From: Haloferax mucosum ATCC BAA-1512
GTDB lineage: Archaea > Halobacteriota > Halobacteria > Halobacteriales > Haloferacaceae
Length of the DNA: 64,000 bases
Direction: 5' to 3'
Assembly (NCBI RefSeq): GCF_000337815.1
Contig: NZ_AOLN01000017.1
Span: 1 to 64,000 of the forward strand
Part shown: positions 25,582-33,514 of the stretch, piece after piece
How positions within the stretch are numbered: position 1 is the stretch's first letter
How the letters are laid out: each line of letters opens with the position of its first letter
Notes under the pieces: model-generated
The model's input: the letters and a program-made list of their open reading frames with translations, nothing else
Databases searched by the model: none
What the model was told of the DNA's origin: nothing
Translations under genes and position numbers: made by a program

Positions 25582-26417
25582 CAGCGCGCGGGGGGACGTG
25601 GGATGACAGCGGGTCAGAACGCCCAGTCCCAGGCGGGAACCAAACAGGCATCCGGTTGGCCGCTCGCAACCTCAGCCACGGCTTCGAAGACGGGGCCGTC
25701 CTCGAAGACATCTCACTTGCTGTCGAACCCGGTGAGGTTCTCGCCGTCGTCGGGCCGTCCGGCACGGGAAAGACGACGCTCTTTCGACTGCTCGCACTGT
25801 TCGAACCGCCGACAGACGGAACCGTCGAAGTCGATGGTGACGACGTTTGGGAACTCTCCGAAGCGCGACGGCTGGCCGTCAGGCGACGGGTCGGCATGGC
25901 GTTTCAGAGTCGGAGTCTATTTTCGGCGACGGTCGAAGCGAACGTCTCGTACGGACTGCGAGTGCGGCGCTCGTGGGGGACGAGAGTCCGCGACGCAGTC
26001 GGGAGGGCCCTCGGTCAGAACGGCCCGTCAGAGACCGTCATCGAGGCGTTGCAGACGGTCGGTCTGGGGGATAAGATAGACCGCGACGCCGCGTCGCTGT
26101 CCGCCGGTGAGGCACAACGCGTCGCCATCGCGCGGGCGCTCGCACCCGACCCCGACGTGTTGCTCCTCGACGAACCGACGTCGAACCTCGACCCACGAAA
26201 TACCGCCGCCATCGAGTCGGCCATGCGAGCGGCGCGAGCGCGCGGTATCGCCGTCGCGCTGGCGACCCACGACATGCAACAGGCGCGGCGCGTGTCCGAC
26301 CGAACAGCTGTTTTATTGGACGGAGCGTGCATCGAATCAGGCCCGACAGACCGGGTGTTCGATTCGCCGACGGACGACCGAGTCCGACGATTCGTTGACG
26401 GCAAACTCGTTTATTGA
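25578..26417 (+). CDS. ABC ATP-binding protein, tungstate (TupC)-type
   Basis: 279-residue ATPase subunit of the adjacent importer. Walker A is GPSGTGKTT, the Q-loop is [12 protein letters not shown], the signature is [16 protein letters not shown], Walker B is [12 protein letters not shown], and the H-loop is ATHDMQQA. The signature has LSAGE instead of LSGGQ, as in several tungstate/molybdate ATPases. About 30 polar N-terminal residues precede the domain, and an internal start cannot be excluded. It is coupled to the permease by ATGA. Confidence 0.85.
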   Translation: MTARGGTWDDSGSERPVPGGNQTGIRLAARNLSHGFEDGAVLEDISLAVEPGEVLAVVGPSGTGKTTLFRLLALFEPPTDGTVEVDGDDVWELSEARRLAVRRRVGMAFQSRSLFSATVEANVSYGLRVRRSWGTRVRDAVGRALGQNGPSETVIEALQTVGLGDKIDRDAASLSAGEAQRVAIARALAPDPDVLLLDEPTSNLDPRNTAAIESAMRAARARGIAVALATHDMQQARRVSDRTAVLLDGACIESGPTDRVFDSPTDDRVRRFVDGKLVY

Positions 26418-26683
26418 GGCAGAAAGACCCACATCTTACCGGGAGGTAAAACACCGGATACGGCACATAACCCGTGTGCGCCTGCCGTCTGACACAGATT
26501 TAAGGTTCGAGATGCCTACCCCAGTGTAGGGCGCGCAGTTTCGGCCTCAGTTCCCATCCTCCCACCCGCGCGCCCGGCACACACCACCACCATCGTCGTT
26601 CTGGTTCCCCCGGTACGACGGCGGCGTCGCCACCAAGGCGCCGTTTTTAAAGACGGACCACATCGTGAGCGTTTCGCTTCTCG
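26418..26683. other. Intergenic region, no supported gene
   Basis: About 270 bases between convergent genes. On the minus strand a 38-codon frame (MWSVFKNGALVATPPSYRG...) ends at about 26547 and includes a CTTTAAAAA TATA-like string. Neither a strong gene nor a structured RNA can be supported. Confidence 0.35.
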
Positions 26684-27337
26684 TCAGCCGAGGAGTTTCG
26701 AGCGAACCTGTTCGAGCGCGTTTCGTTCCGCGATGAGCGCCAACTGGTCGCCGGGTTCGACAACCGTTCCCGGGAGCGGAATCGTCATCGGTTCGTGTTG
26801 TCGTCCGTGGGCGTACACTCGACCGTCTTTGCCGAGGTCGATGTTGGCGACGTGCTCGCCGATGACGGGTGCGCCGTCGGGAATCGTAACAGTTGTGAGG
26901 CTGAGTTGGTCCGTCAAGTCGCCGATGGCGTTGAAGTCGCCGCCAAGAAGAGCCGTCTTCGCTCCGGCCGCGCCGAGGCGTTCGGGGTAGACGATTTCGT
27001 CCACGCCGTCGGCGTAGCGCTCGTAAATCTCCTGTCGGTAGTCTTCGCTGATTCGCATAACCGTCCGACAGCCGAACTCCGTGCCGAGCATACACGCCGC
27101 GAAGTTGATGTTCGGGTCACCGGTGAGTCCGCCGATGGCGTCGGCGGCTTCGACGCCCGCTTCTTTCAGGACGCTTTCGGTCCCACCGTCGCCGAGAACC
27201 GCGTCGAAACCCTCGTCGAGAGCGCGGTCAACCTTCTTTTCGTCGTTATCGACGATGGTTACGTCGTGTCCCTCCTCTCGAAGCACGCGTCCAGTCCGCG
27301 AGCCGACACGGCCGTATCCCACGATAAGGAATTTCAT
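26684..27337 (-). CDS. TrkA-family K+ transport regulator
   Basis: 217 residues, all cytoplasmic. The N-terminal Rossmann domain MKFLIVGYGRVGSRTGRVLR is of TrkA-N (RCK) type, with the Asp of VDNDEKKVDRA closing the NAD site. A TrkA-C domain follows from about 135 (TDQLSLTTVTIPDGAPVIGE). It would gate a K+ channel or a Trk-type uptake system encoded elsewhere. The ATG at 27337 fits the family N-terminus; five upstream codons in frame (MHSNT) are less likely. Confidence 0.85.
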   Translation of the reverse strand: MKFLIVGYGRVGSRTGRVLREEGHDVTIVDNDEKKVDRALDEGFDAVLGDGGTESVLKEAGVEAADAIGGLTGDPNINFAACMLGTEFGCRTVMRISEDYRQEIYERYADGVDEIVYPERLGAAGAKTALLGGDFNAIGDLTDQLSLTTVTIPDGAPVIGEHVANIDLGKDGRVYAHGRQHEPMTIPLPGTVVEPGDQLALIAERNALEQVRSKLLG

Positions 27338-27379
27338 GGTATTACTATGCACACCAGGTGGCTAAAAGATAGTCCCCGG

Positions 27380-27997
27380 TCAGGTTCGCGTCTGTTCGAG
27401 ACGGTCGGTTAGCGACTCGATCGTCCCCGTCAGTGCCGGGGTTCCAAACAGTGCGACGAGGACCGCGCCGACGCTGTCGAAGACGAGGTCGATAATCGTA
27501 TCCTCGGGGCCGTACTGGACGAGGACGGTCTCCATGCCGACCGCGTCGGCCGCGAGTCGTGCGCCGAACTCCAGTACTTCCCAGAAGACGCCGGCCGCGA
27601 GCGTAAACAGAAGGATGTAGACGAACATGAATCGGTCGGAGAAATGAACGGCCTCGGAGTACTCGTCGATCGCCCGCGCCGTCGTGTAGCCGACGGCGGC
27701 GACGACGGTCGCCGAAAGCGTGTGGGTGACGTGGTCCCACCAGTCGATGTAGGTGTACGGGCCAAGCATACCGATAGCGTGAAGCAGGACCGCCACCGCC
27801 AGCCAGAGACCGAGAAACGGATCGAGCCGAATCTGCCAGTCACGGCGGAGTATCGCAGGGAGAAAGGTGGCACCGAGCGCGCCGACGCTGTTGACGACGA
27901 CACTCAGGTTACGGGTGTACACACCCACGAAGAAGATGAGACAGATAACGAGTTGTATCGCCCGACCCGCGACTCGCTCGACACGCCGTGACCACAT
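27380..27997 (-). CDS. DUF2238-like integral membrane protein
   Basis: 205 residues with about five or six hydrophobic helices. Two motifs, DWWDHVTHTLSATVVA and GVFWEVLEFGAR, are the hallmark of the DUF2238/YjdF-type family. The conserved His/Asp/Glu residues in membrane segments suggest an enzyme or ion-binding role that is unknown. I chose ATG 27997 (MWSRRVERVAGR) over a GTG three codons upstream. It lies in the same direction as the TrkA gene, 42 bases away. Confidence 0.8.
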   Translation of the reverse strand: MWSRRVERVAGRAIQLVICLIFFVGVYTRNLSVVVNSVGALGATFLPAILRRDWQIRLDPFLGLWLAVAVLLHAIGMLGPYTYIDWWDHVTHTLSATVVAAVGYTTARAIDEYSEAVHFSDRFMFVYILLFTLAAGVFWEVLEFGARLAADAVGMETVLVQYGPEDTIIDLVFDSVGAVLVALFGTPALTGTIESLTDRLEQTRT

Positions 27998-28098
27998 AGA
28001 TATCACGAGCTACGCCGTCAACGGCGTAAATACTGGTGTGTCAGTAGATAGCACGACCACCGACACCGTTTTTCCTCCTGGTTGCATACGCCCCACCG

Positions 28099-28710
28099 AT
28101 GATGGCCACCACTCACGCCCTCGCGGGTGTCGTTCTCGGCACCGCCGTGTGGGCGTTGGTCCCCGAGGCCGGGATGCTCCCGGTTCTCGCGGCCGCACTG
28201 GGCGGCCTGTTCCCCGACTTCGACCTGTACGCAGGGCACCGGAAAACGCTCCACTTCCCCGTGTATTTCAGTGCACTTGCCGTTCCCGCGAGCGTCATCG
28301 CCGCGGTGAATCCGACGACGACGAGCCTTGCGGTCGCGCTCTTTCTCGCCGGGGCCGCCTTACACTCCGCCTCGGACGTGCTCGGTGGCGGCCTCGAACT
28401 CAAGCCGTGGCTTGGCACCTCCGAGCGTGCCGTCTACGACCACTGGAACGGCCGTTGGCTCGCTCCGAAGCGACTGATTCGCTACGACGGCGCACCCGAA
28501 GACCTCGCGCTGGCGCTTGCGTTCGCCGTCCCGCCCGTCGTCGCCTTCGACGGTCTCGCCGAACTGCTCGTCATCGGCGCAGTCACCGTCTCGGGCGTCT
28601 ACGCACTGCTTCGAAAGCCGATGGTCACGTTCGCCGAGAAAGCCGTCGGAGCGATGCCCGACCACGTTATCGACTACGTGCCAGAGCGCTTCATTCAGGA
28701 CTTCCGGTAA
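28099..28710 (+). CDS. Membrane-bound metal-dependent hydrolase (DUF457/YdjM-like)
   Basis: 203 residues with four or five hydrophobic helices. The metal-site pattern is split as in YdjM: MATTHALAGVVLG near the start, LFPDFDLYAGHRKTLHFPVY, and ALHSASDVLGGG. The conserved His and Asp should form a membrane-embedded metal centre. The substrate is unknown. Two adjacent ATG codons (28099 and 28102) are both possible starts. Confidence 0.8.
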   Translation: MMATTHALAGVVLGTAVWALVPEAGMLPVLAAALGGLFPDFDLYAGHRKTLHFPVYFSALAVPASVIAAVNPTTTSLAVALFLAGAALHSASDVLGGGLELKPWLGTSERAVYDHWNGRWLAPKRLIRYDGAPEDLALALAFAVPPVVAFDGLAELLVIGAVTVSGVYALLRKPMVTFAEKAVGAMPDHVIDYVPERFIQDFR

Positions 28711-28830
28711 GTCGCTCTGCCGCCGCCATCTCGGTTCCCCGATTGTGAGACCAGCCGTCCTCTCGCCGAGCGACGCCTCCAGAAGAAGACATATACCGGT
28801 CGGCGTGGGCGAACCAGATGGTTGTGACAG

Positions 28831-29454
28831 ATGAGTGAGCAACGACGAGCCGTCAGAGACGGCTACGACGGTCTCGCCGACGACTACCTCGCCAACCGAA
28901 GCGGTGAACCAGCGTCGGTACTGACTGCGTTGACGGCGCACCTCGATTCGGGGATGCGCGTCCTCGACGCGGGGTGCGGACAAGGAACTCCGGTTACGGA
29001 CACTCTCAGCTCCGATTTCGACGTGGTGGGCGTCGATTTCTCGCGCGAGCAGTTGCGACTCGCCCGCGACCACGTCACCGACGCGGCGTTGGTACAGGGA
29101 GATATGACGCACCTGCCAGTCGAATCCTCCGCGTTCGACGCAGTGTGCGCCTTCTATTCGATTATTCACGTCCCCGTCGAGGAACACGAACGAGTGTTCG
29201 AAGAGTTCGCCCGGGTCCTTCGACCCGGCGGCTACCTGCTTTCGACCGTGGGCGACGAGGCGTGGGAGGGTTCGAACCCGGATTGGCTCGACAGCGGCAT
29301 CGAGATGCAGTGGAGTTTCCCGAGCATCGAAGAGACGAACGAACTGCTGACTCAGAGCGGATTCACCGTCCTCGACACGTTCGTCGTTGACGACAGGTTG
29401 GGGAGTCAGTACCCGTTCGTGTTGGCGCGGTACGATGGTGATAGGGTTCGTTGA
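28831..29454 (+). CDS. Class I SAM-dependent methyltransferase
   Basis: 207-residue soluble methyltransferase. Motif I is VLDAGCGQGTPVT (residues about 45-57), the acidic end of strand 2 is VVGVDFSREQL, motif II is VQGDMTHLPVESSAFDAV, and motif III is FARVLRPGGYLLST. The small-molecule acceptor cannot be identified. It is a single gene. Confidence 0.85.
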   Translation: MSEQRRAVRDGYDGLADDYLANRSGEPASVLTALTAHLDSGMRVLDAGCGQGTPVTDTLSSDFDVVGVDFSREQLRLARDHVTDAALVQGDMTHLPVESSAFDAVCAFYSIIHVPVEEHERVFEEFARVLRPGGYLLSTVGDEAWEGSNPDWLDSGIEMQWSFPSIEETNELLTQSGFTVLDTFVVDDRLGSQYPFVLARYDGDRVR

Positions 29455-29484
29455 CTATCCCATCGTATCCACAGTTCGAACCAC

Positions 29485-30366
29485 TCAGGCGGTCGAATTA
29501 CTCGCCGCGTTATCGTACCACGCCGGCGGTTCGACGGTGGTCGAGTCGACGTCAGTGTACGTGACGTGTTCGGTCGCGTTGACTTCGTGACCGTTCAGCG
29601 TTCCGCGAAGCGTGAGCCGGTACTCCCGAACCTGTCCGTCCGAGCCAACCGTCGCGGTGAAGCTGACGGCAGTGACGTTAGACACCTGATTTCCGTCGAT
29701 ATCCACGGACTCACCACTGAGCGATGTCGCCGTAACGCGGGCGAAAAAGTCGTCCTGCTGGGTGACAGACGCGTTCGAGAGCGCTCCGAAGAGGACCGCG
29801 ATTCGCTCGTCGTTGAGCGGCGTACCGTGCTCGACCGCTGTCGGCGATACCGGTTCCTTACCGGGACCCGTAACGATGCCGTACGACGCGTTTTCGTCGA
29901 TTTCCGTCTTCCGGAACACGGCGGACCCGTTGGAGTAGTGGACGAGCGTGCCGTTGGTTCCGTCGAGGAACTGCGGTGCAGTTCCGTTCACCGTCGAACG
30001 ATACAGATACCGACCCGGAGTCGATGAGACGCGAGTGGCCGACGAGTCGCGGGTGTAGAGCGTTCCGTTCGCATACCGAATTTCCCGGACCTCATGCACC
30101 GTGTACGATTTCTCTCGGAGCGCACTCGCGTGGGCGTCCAACGCCGTAAACGGCTCTTCGACTCCGTCGGCGGCCAGTCCCGGAGGAAACTGTTGCCGTC
30201 CTTCGGTCGGTGTCGCCGACGTTGTGGCTGGCGTCGCGGTCGGCGTAGACGTGTTTGCCGGTGTCGGCGTGTCAACCGACGGCGAACCGGGACCGAGACC
30301 AACGCCAGAACAACCGGCGAGGAGAACGATACTAAGCGCCACAAGGATCGACCAGCGATAGCCCAT
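29485..30366 (-). CDS. Lipoprotein, DUF7537-like
   Basis: 293 residues. MGYRWSILVALSIVLLAGC ends in a lipobox cysteine at residue 19 and lacks a twin-arginine, so it is probably a Sec lipoprotein. A Thr/Pro/Ala/Ser-rich stalk of about 35 residues follows (a likely O-glycosylated linker), then a beta-rich domain of about 220 residues. The match to DUF7537 is from memory. No catalytic motif is visible. It is the last chromosomal gene before the integrated element. Confidence 0.72.
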   Translation of the reverse strand: MGYRWSILVALSIVLLAGCSGVGLGPGSPSVDTPTPANTSTPTATPATTSATPTEGRQQFPPGLAADGVEEPFTALDAHASALREKSYTVHEVREIRYANGTLYTRDSSATRVSSTPGRYLYRSTVNGTAPQFLDGTNGTLVHYSNGSAVFRKTEIDENASYGIVTGPGKEPVSPTAVEHGTPLNDERIAVLFGALSNASVTQQDDFFARVTATSLSGESVDIDGNQVSNVTAVSFTATVGSDGQVREYRLTLRGTLNGHEVNATEHVTYTDVDSTTVEPPAWYDNAASNSTA

Positions 30367-30630
30367 AAAGTAAAATTTCTAACAGATGGGCAAATGATTT
30401 GCGGCACCAGCATCAGGGGTGGAACCGATGGTGGCGCTCACTCCACCTAGTCCCAGCGGACTCAACACGTACCTGCGGGGTTGAGTGTGTACTCTCACCG
30501 CGAATGACGAACGTGCTCACGAGAAGAATCACCGCTGTCGGGTGCATAATGGTGAACTGCCAAAATCCAAGCAGGAACAGCCCGAGACGCGATGTTTGAT
30601 ATCTACAAATTACACTTTGTTCCGTAAGAA
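30367..30630. other. Intergenic region left of the element
   Basis: Promoter side of the lipoprotein gene (TAAAATTTCTA at about 30370-30380 on the plus strand is TATA-like for it). On the minus strand a short membrane-protein-like frame (LFLLGFWQF, then MHPTAVILLVSTFVI) runs from the att border to about 30430. It might be a gene end cut off by the insertion, but it is too short to support. Confidence 0.35.
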
Positions 30631-30687
30631 AAGCCTAGGCCGGGATTTGAACCCGGGGTCTCGTCCTTACCAAGGACGCGCTTTACC
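30631..30687 (-). other. att site: displaced 3' fragment of tRNA-Thr
   Basis: 57 bases match the 3' part of the intact tRNA-Thr gene at 42092-42163, with two differences (30643 and 30653). The fragment holds the anticodon arm, T arm and 3' acceptor strand but lacks the 5' acceptor and D-arm 5' half, so it is not a functional tRNA. The two differences swap a T-stem pair from A-T to G-C and so preserve pairing. It marks the left end of the element and is probably the original chromosomal tRNA end, displaced on insertion. Confidence 0.9.
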
Positions 30688-30708
30688 CCGCCGCTTTCAG
30701 CGGCGGAA
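30686..30708. repeat. Hairpin just inside the left att site
   Basis: CCGCCGCT-TTC-AGCGGCGG is a perfect 8-bp stem with a 3-base loop directly after the tRNA fragment. It resembles the foldback ends of IS200/IS605-type elements in haloarchaea, or a terminator. No transposase is nearby, so the origin is uncertain. Confidence 0.5.
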
Positions 30709-31091
30709 AGAGGCTACCTTTGCCGGCTTTCGCCCACTTCTGACTCTCTATGTCAGAAAACACTACACCTACTTTTATATAGTTAACGGGTACTCCCCGG
30801 CGTGTCGTACCAATATCACCCGGAAACGCTACACGGCTTCCGCCTCGAATCCCCATCACGTCCCTCACTTTCCCGTTCGTACTCCGCGCTCGTTTATAAG
30901 TGTACTTCGGGCTAATGAGCGAAACCCGACTCTTGCCTAAGGATGCGTGATAATGGTGGTCGTCTTGAGCGGCCCACCGCATCGAGGGGTTCGTCAATTT
31001 CTTGTGATGTAGCGGGGTAATCGCCAGTATACTTGAGGGTCTGGTCGATTGGGCTTTCCTCAATATCCGGAAAGCAGTCGGAATCGTCTTA
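30709..31091. other. Element left end, no supported gene
   Basis: A 15-bp element-wide repeat sits at 30977-30991. The 126-codon minus-strand frame at 30683-31063 is basic and runs into the att hairpin, so I do not call it. In the frame of the next gene, coding-like sequence (LEGLVDWAFLNIRKAVGIV) runs before its GTG, starting after a TGA near 31008. The 5' end of that gene may therefore have been lost or miscalled. Confidence 0.4.
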
Positions 31092-31472
31092 GTGTCATTT
31101 TTAGTTGCTATCGTCGTTTCCCAATACTACGATACCGGAGAGACATACGCCCGTATCGGAGAACTCTTTCGGGGGAAATCAGCTGTGGCGGTCGCGTTAA
31201 TCGTCATCGCTCTCGGGGGTTCGTTTCTCTCCTCTATCCTTCTGCCCCACCTCGTTCGAGCATTTACCGACCTACGGGTTCTCAGCTCGGCTCTTGGTTT
31301 CATCTGCTTTGCCGGGTTGTATCTTGCTAACGGAGAAGTGGACGAGTGGGATATGAACGACAGAAGCCGATTTATGATTGGATTGGTCGTCGTCGGTTCG
31401 GTTCTGTTCGTCGGGCCGTGGGTCTATGAACCACTCCTCCGCTGGATTACCGCGCAAATCCCGTTCATCTAA
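31092..31472 (+). CDS. Three-TM membrane protein of the element
   Basis: 126 residues from GTG 31092. Hydrophobic segments are SFLVAIVVSQYY, AVAVALIVIALGGSFLSSIL, SSALGFICFAGLYLA and FMIGLVVVGSVLFVGPWVY, separated by acidic loops. The frame stays open about 80 bases further upstream with coding-like sequence but no ATG, GTG or TTG, so it may be 5'-truncated. No family is recognised. Confidence 0.6.
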   Translation: MSFLVAIVVSQYYDTGETYARIGELFRGKSAVAVALIVIALGGSFLSSILLPHLVRAFTDLRVLSSALGFICFAGLYLANGEVDEWDMNDRSRFMIGLVVVGSVLFVGPWVYEPLLRWITAQIPFI

Positions 31473-32133
31473 TCGTTGTTCGGACGAGTGTCCGACTTCA
31501 TCGAGGGACGCTTTACTTCTCTAAGTTAACGCCGATGAACGACCGCCCATACGCCCCGTTTTCCGGGATTCTGAACCTCCCGAAATCGACGGCGTCGGCA
31601 ACCCTATTTACCTGACCTCAGACGGGAAAATTCTCGGCGCGACTTACTAACACTCGCGCGCGGTGTCCGGATGAATGTTCTAACCGGGGGTTTTACTTCG
31701 ACAATTGTCGTTGATTCTGTGGTGGTTGTGTCAATCTTACGCCGATTATTCGTGCGGCTTCTCTCGCGCTTTCTCGGGGCGTTTGTCCTTCGAGATGATG
31801 ATTCCCCTTCGGTCGAAAAAAGAATCCCGTAGCGAGCTTGCTGTGGCGTCTGGTGGGAAATGGGTGGGGTATCGGTGGTCGGGGTTCGGCGGGTGGTTGT
31901 CTGCCGGCGGGGAACGGGGGCCTCCTACTATGTATATACAGTAGGTGTCCCACCACTTCCCGTCTAACTACTTGTGACTAACCGCATCGAGGGGTTGTAA
32001 TAGACCAGTACACTACAACAGTAGAACACTCAGTAGTTCACCCACAGTATGTCTCCTATAGTAGGTGGCATAGGAGATACACAGTAGGAGACTCACCTTC
32101 GAGAACACCGCAGTTGGTACGTCGATTGTCGAA
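31473..32133. other. Regulatory/intergenic region of the element
   Basis: About 660 bases. 31525-31650 holds a 41-codon start-less frame that reads like a protein C-terminus (GNPIYLTSDGKILGATY). 31921-32090 holds clustered CAGTAG repeats and one copy of the 15-bp repeat (31982-31996). Frames at 31693-31956 on either strand are basic or Ser/Gly-rich and not convincing. Confidence 0.45.
31921..32090. repeat. Cluster of CAGTAG-type short repeats
   Basis: CAGTA(G/C/T) or TAGTAG occurs at 31939, 32006, 32019, 32031, 32045, 32059 and 32082, with an inverted CTACTA at 31925. CTCCTAT at 32054 and ATAGGAG at 32070 also form an inverted pair. The spacing of 12-23 bases between the last six copies resembles an iteron or operator array. 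Confidence 0.6.
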
Positions 32134-32346
32134 CTATTCGGGTTTCTCGGAACAGACGGCGTCCTGTAATTCGTCGTACAGCTCCGGGTGATGCTCCCGT
32201 AGTATCCCCGCGTCGGTCGTCAATTCGTCCTCTATCTTCCGACGAACTCGGGAGACTGCCTGATACCGGAGGTCGTCGTCGGCGTCGTCGTCTCCCTTGA
32301 TGAGTTCGCGCTCTCGTTTCGTCATCAGGGCGCGGCGAAAGACCAT
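32134..32346 (-). CDS. Small acidic provirus/plasmid-type protein
   Basis: 70 residues; the core is MTKRERELIKGDDDADDDLR followed by a helical VSRVRRKIEDELTTDAGIL and HHPELYDEL. Similar proteins are common in haloarchaeal proviruses and plasmids, as far as I recall, with unknown function. GGAG lies 8 bases before the ATG at 32346, favouring this start over an internal ATG at 32325. It is divergent from the SWIM gene across a perfect palindrome. Confidence 0.75.
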   Translation of the reverse strand: MVFRRALMTKRERELIKGDDDADDDLRYQAVSRVRRKIEDELTTDAGILREHHPELYDELQDAVCSEKPE

Positions 32347-32388
32347 ATAGTGTCTCCTGCGTGCGAGGGGTTAGTAGTTCCTATCCTT

Positions 32389-32400
32389 TACAACGTTGTA
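32389..32400. promoter_or_regulatory. Palindromic operator candidate
   Basis: TACAACGTTGTA is a perfect 12-bp palindrome in the divergent region between the small provirus-type gene and the SWIM gene. It lies next to the TATA-like CCTTTAAAAG at 32412-32421, where a repressor could cover both promoters. Confidence 0.45.
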
Positions 32401-32442
32401 GTATTTGGGAACCTTTAAAAGAGTGGCCGATAGACTACTGAG

Positions 32443-32517
32443 TACGAAGCGCGGTATCGCCGTCGCAGAAATGGCCGGTGCTGGAACACCGACCGCGCTT
32501 CGTGGAGCCACGAAGCA
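32443..32517 (+). promoter_or_regulatory. Structured leader of the SWIM gene
   Basis: CGAAGCGCGGT (32445-32455) and ACCGCGCTTCG (32492-32502) form a perfect 11-bp inverted repeat. A second, shorter one, GCTTCGTGG-agc-CACGAAGC, follows at about 32497-32516 and ends just before the ATG. The two pairings share bases, so they are mutually exclusive, as in switching leaders. Confidence 0.5.
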
Positions 32518-33048
32518 ATGTCAGCTAACGACTCAACGGCAAAAAAGAGCATCGTCACCGAACTGAATTTCGGCGCGAAGACGTCGAAGCGCGTCTCGTG
32601 GGAATCGTGGGAGTTCGCGGTCGAAGCCCCGCATCTGGTTCGCGTCACCAACGCCTCCTACGGCTTCGAGAAGGCCGACCACTCGTATCTCGTCGGCGTC
32701 GAAGACCGCGACGGCGTCCTCGTTCCGGCGGAGTGTGAGTGTCCGGCAGACAAGTACAACGAGGAGTACGACTGTAAGCACAAAGTCGCGCTCGCCACGG
32801 TCGGCGGCCCGGTCGTCCTCGAAGCCGCCGTGAACTTCCCAACGCCGAGCGGGAATCCCGAGCGGTCAAACGCATCGACGGTTGCGGACAAGCTCCGCGC
32901 AGACGGCGGGGCAACGACCAAGCGAATCGGCGGGGAGTCCAAACCCCTCGATGCGGAGGAACACGACGAGTGTGACTGTGCGGAACTCTCCGACGACTTC
33001 CCCTGCTGGCCCTGCGTAAGAGACGGGAATCGGGAACTCCCCGAGTAA
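32518..33048 (+). CDS. SWIM zinc-finger domain protein
   Basis: 176 residues. The SWIM motif CxCx(n)CxH is visible as CECPADKYNEEYDCKH at about residues 75-90, after two strands that include VEAPHLVRVTNASYGFE. The C-terminus has a second cysteine group, CDCAELSDDFPCWPC. SWIM domains bind DNA or proteins; short haloarchaeal versions are common on plasmids and proviruses. A copy of the element-wide 15-bp repeat (inverted) lies within its codons at 32943-32957. Confidence 0.85.
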   Translation: MSANDSTAKKSIVTELNFGAKTSKRVSWESWEFAVEAPHLVRVTNASYGFEKADHSYLVGVEDRDGVLVPAECECPADKYNEEYDCKHKVALATVGGPVVLEAAVNFPTPSGNPERSNASTVADKLRADGGATTKRIGGESKPLDAEEHDECDCAELSDDFPCWPCVRDGNRELPE

Positions 33049-33093
33049 TTCGCCAGTACCGTCTCTCAATCCCTCTTCTCTGTTCAGTTGCGG

Positions 33094-33453
33094 TTAGAGC
33101 CAGTCCACCTTGCTCTTGAGCATCCCACCGACGCCGAGGAGGAACAGGAGTTCGAAAATCTGGCTGGCTTGTACGAAGGCAGAGGGAACGAGGTACTGAC
33201 CGACGCCCGGAAGTCCAGCCCAAAAGACGAAGCCCACCACGACAAAACCGAGCGCGTACCGCGAGTTCCAATATTTGGCGGATGCGTAGACTCCGAGAAG
33301 CGGGAGTGCAGAAAGCGCCAAATACGCGAATCCGGCTTCTTGGGGGCCGTGGGTACTCTTGAGGACAACGACAATACTGAGGAGGACGACTGACGGGATG
33401 GCAAACTCCTCGAAGGTGCGACGTATGCCGTCGGTTAGGGAGGGCGCGGCCAT
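33094..33453 (-). CDS. Element membrane protein, 3-4 TM
   Basis: 119 residues starting MAAPSLTDGIRRTFEEFA. Hydrophobic helices are SVVLLSIVVVL, FAYLALSALPLLGVYAS, LGFVVVGFVFWAGLPGVG and IFELLFLLGVGGML. No family is recognised. It is convergent with the SWIM gene and lies just downstream of the restriction-modification gene on the same strand. Confidence 0.7.
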   Translation of the reverse strand: MAAPSLTDGIRRTFEEFAIPSVVLLSIVVVLKSTHGPQEAGFAYLALSALPLLGVYASAKYWNSRYALGFVVVGFVFWAGLPGVGQYLVPSAFVQASQIFELLFLLGVGGMLKSKVDWL

Positions 33454-33514
33454 AGTCGCATATATGTTTGATTGACACTAAAAACCGTGGGACGGGAACA
33501 CCCCAACCCTCGGA

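Noticed and set aside
26547-26663. 38-codon minus-strand frame MWSVFKNGALV...
   Set aside because: A TATA-like sequence lies within the frame, and Gly/Asp-rich low complexity gives no family or coupling evidence.
30683-31063. 126-codon minus-strand frame at the element's left end
   Set aside because: It is basic, contains the perfect att-border hairpin within its last codons, and overlaps an element repeat. A resemblance to AbrB-like sequence is too weak.
31693-31956. Overlapping frames of 79-87 codons on both strands
   Set aside because: Composition is Ser/Gly/Trp- or Pro/Arg-rich and unlike haloarchaeal proteins; there is no start signal.
31921-32100. CRISPR array
   Set aside because: The repeats are only about 6 bases with spacing of 12-23 bases and no constant spacer size; no cas genes are present.
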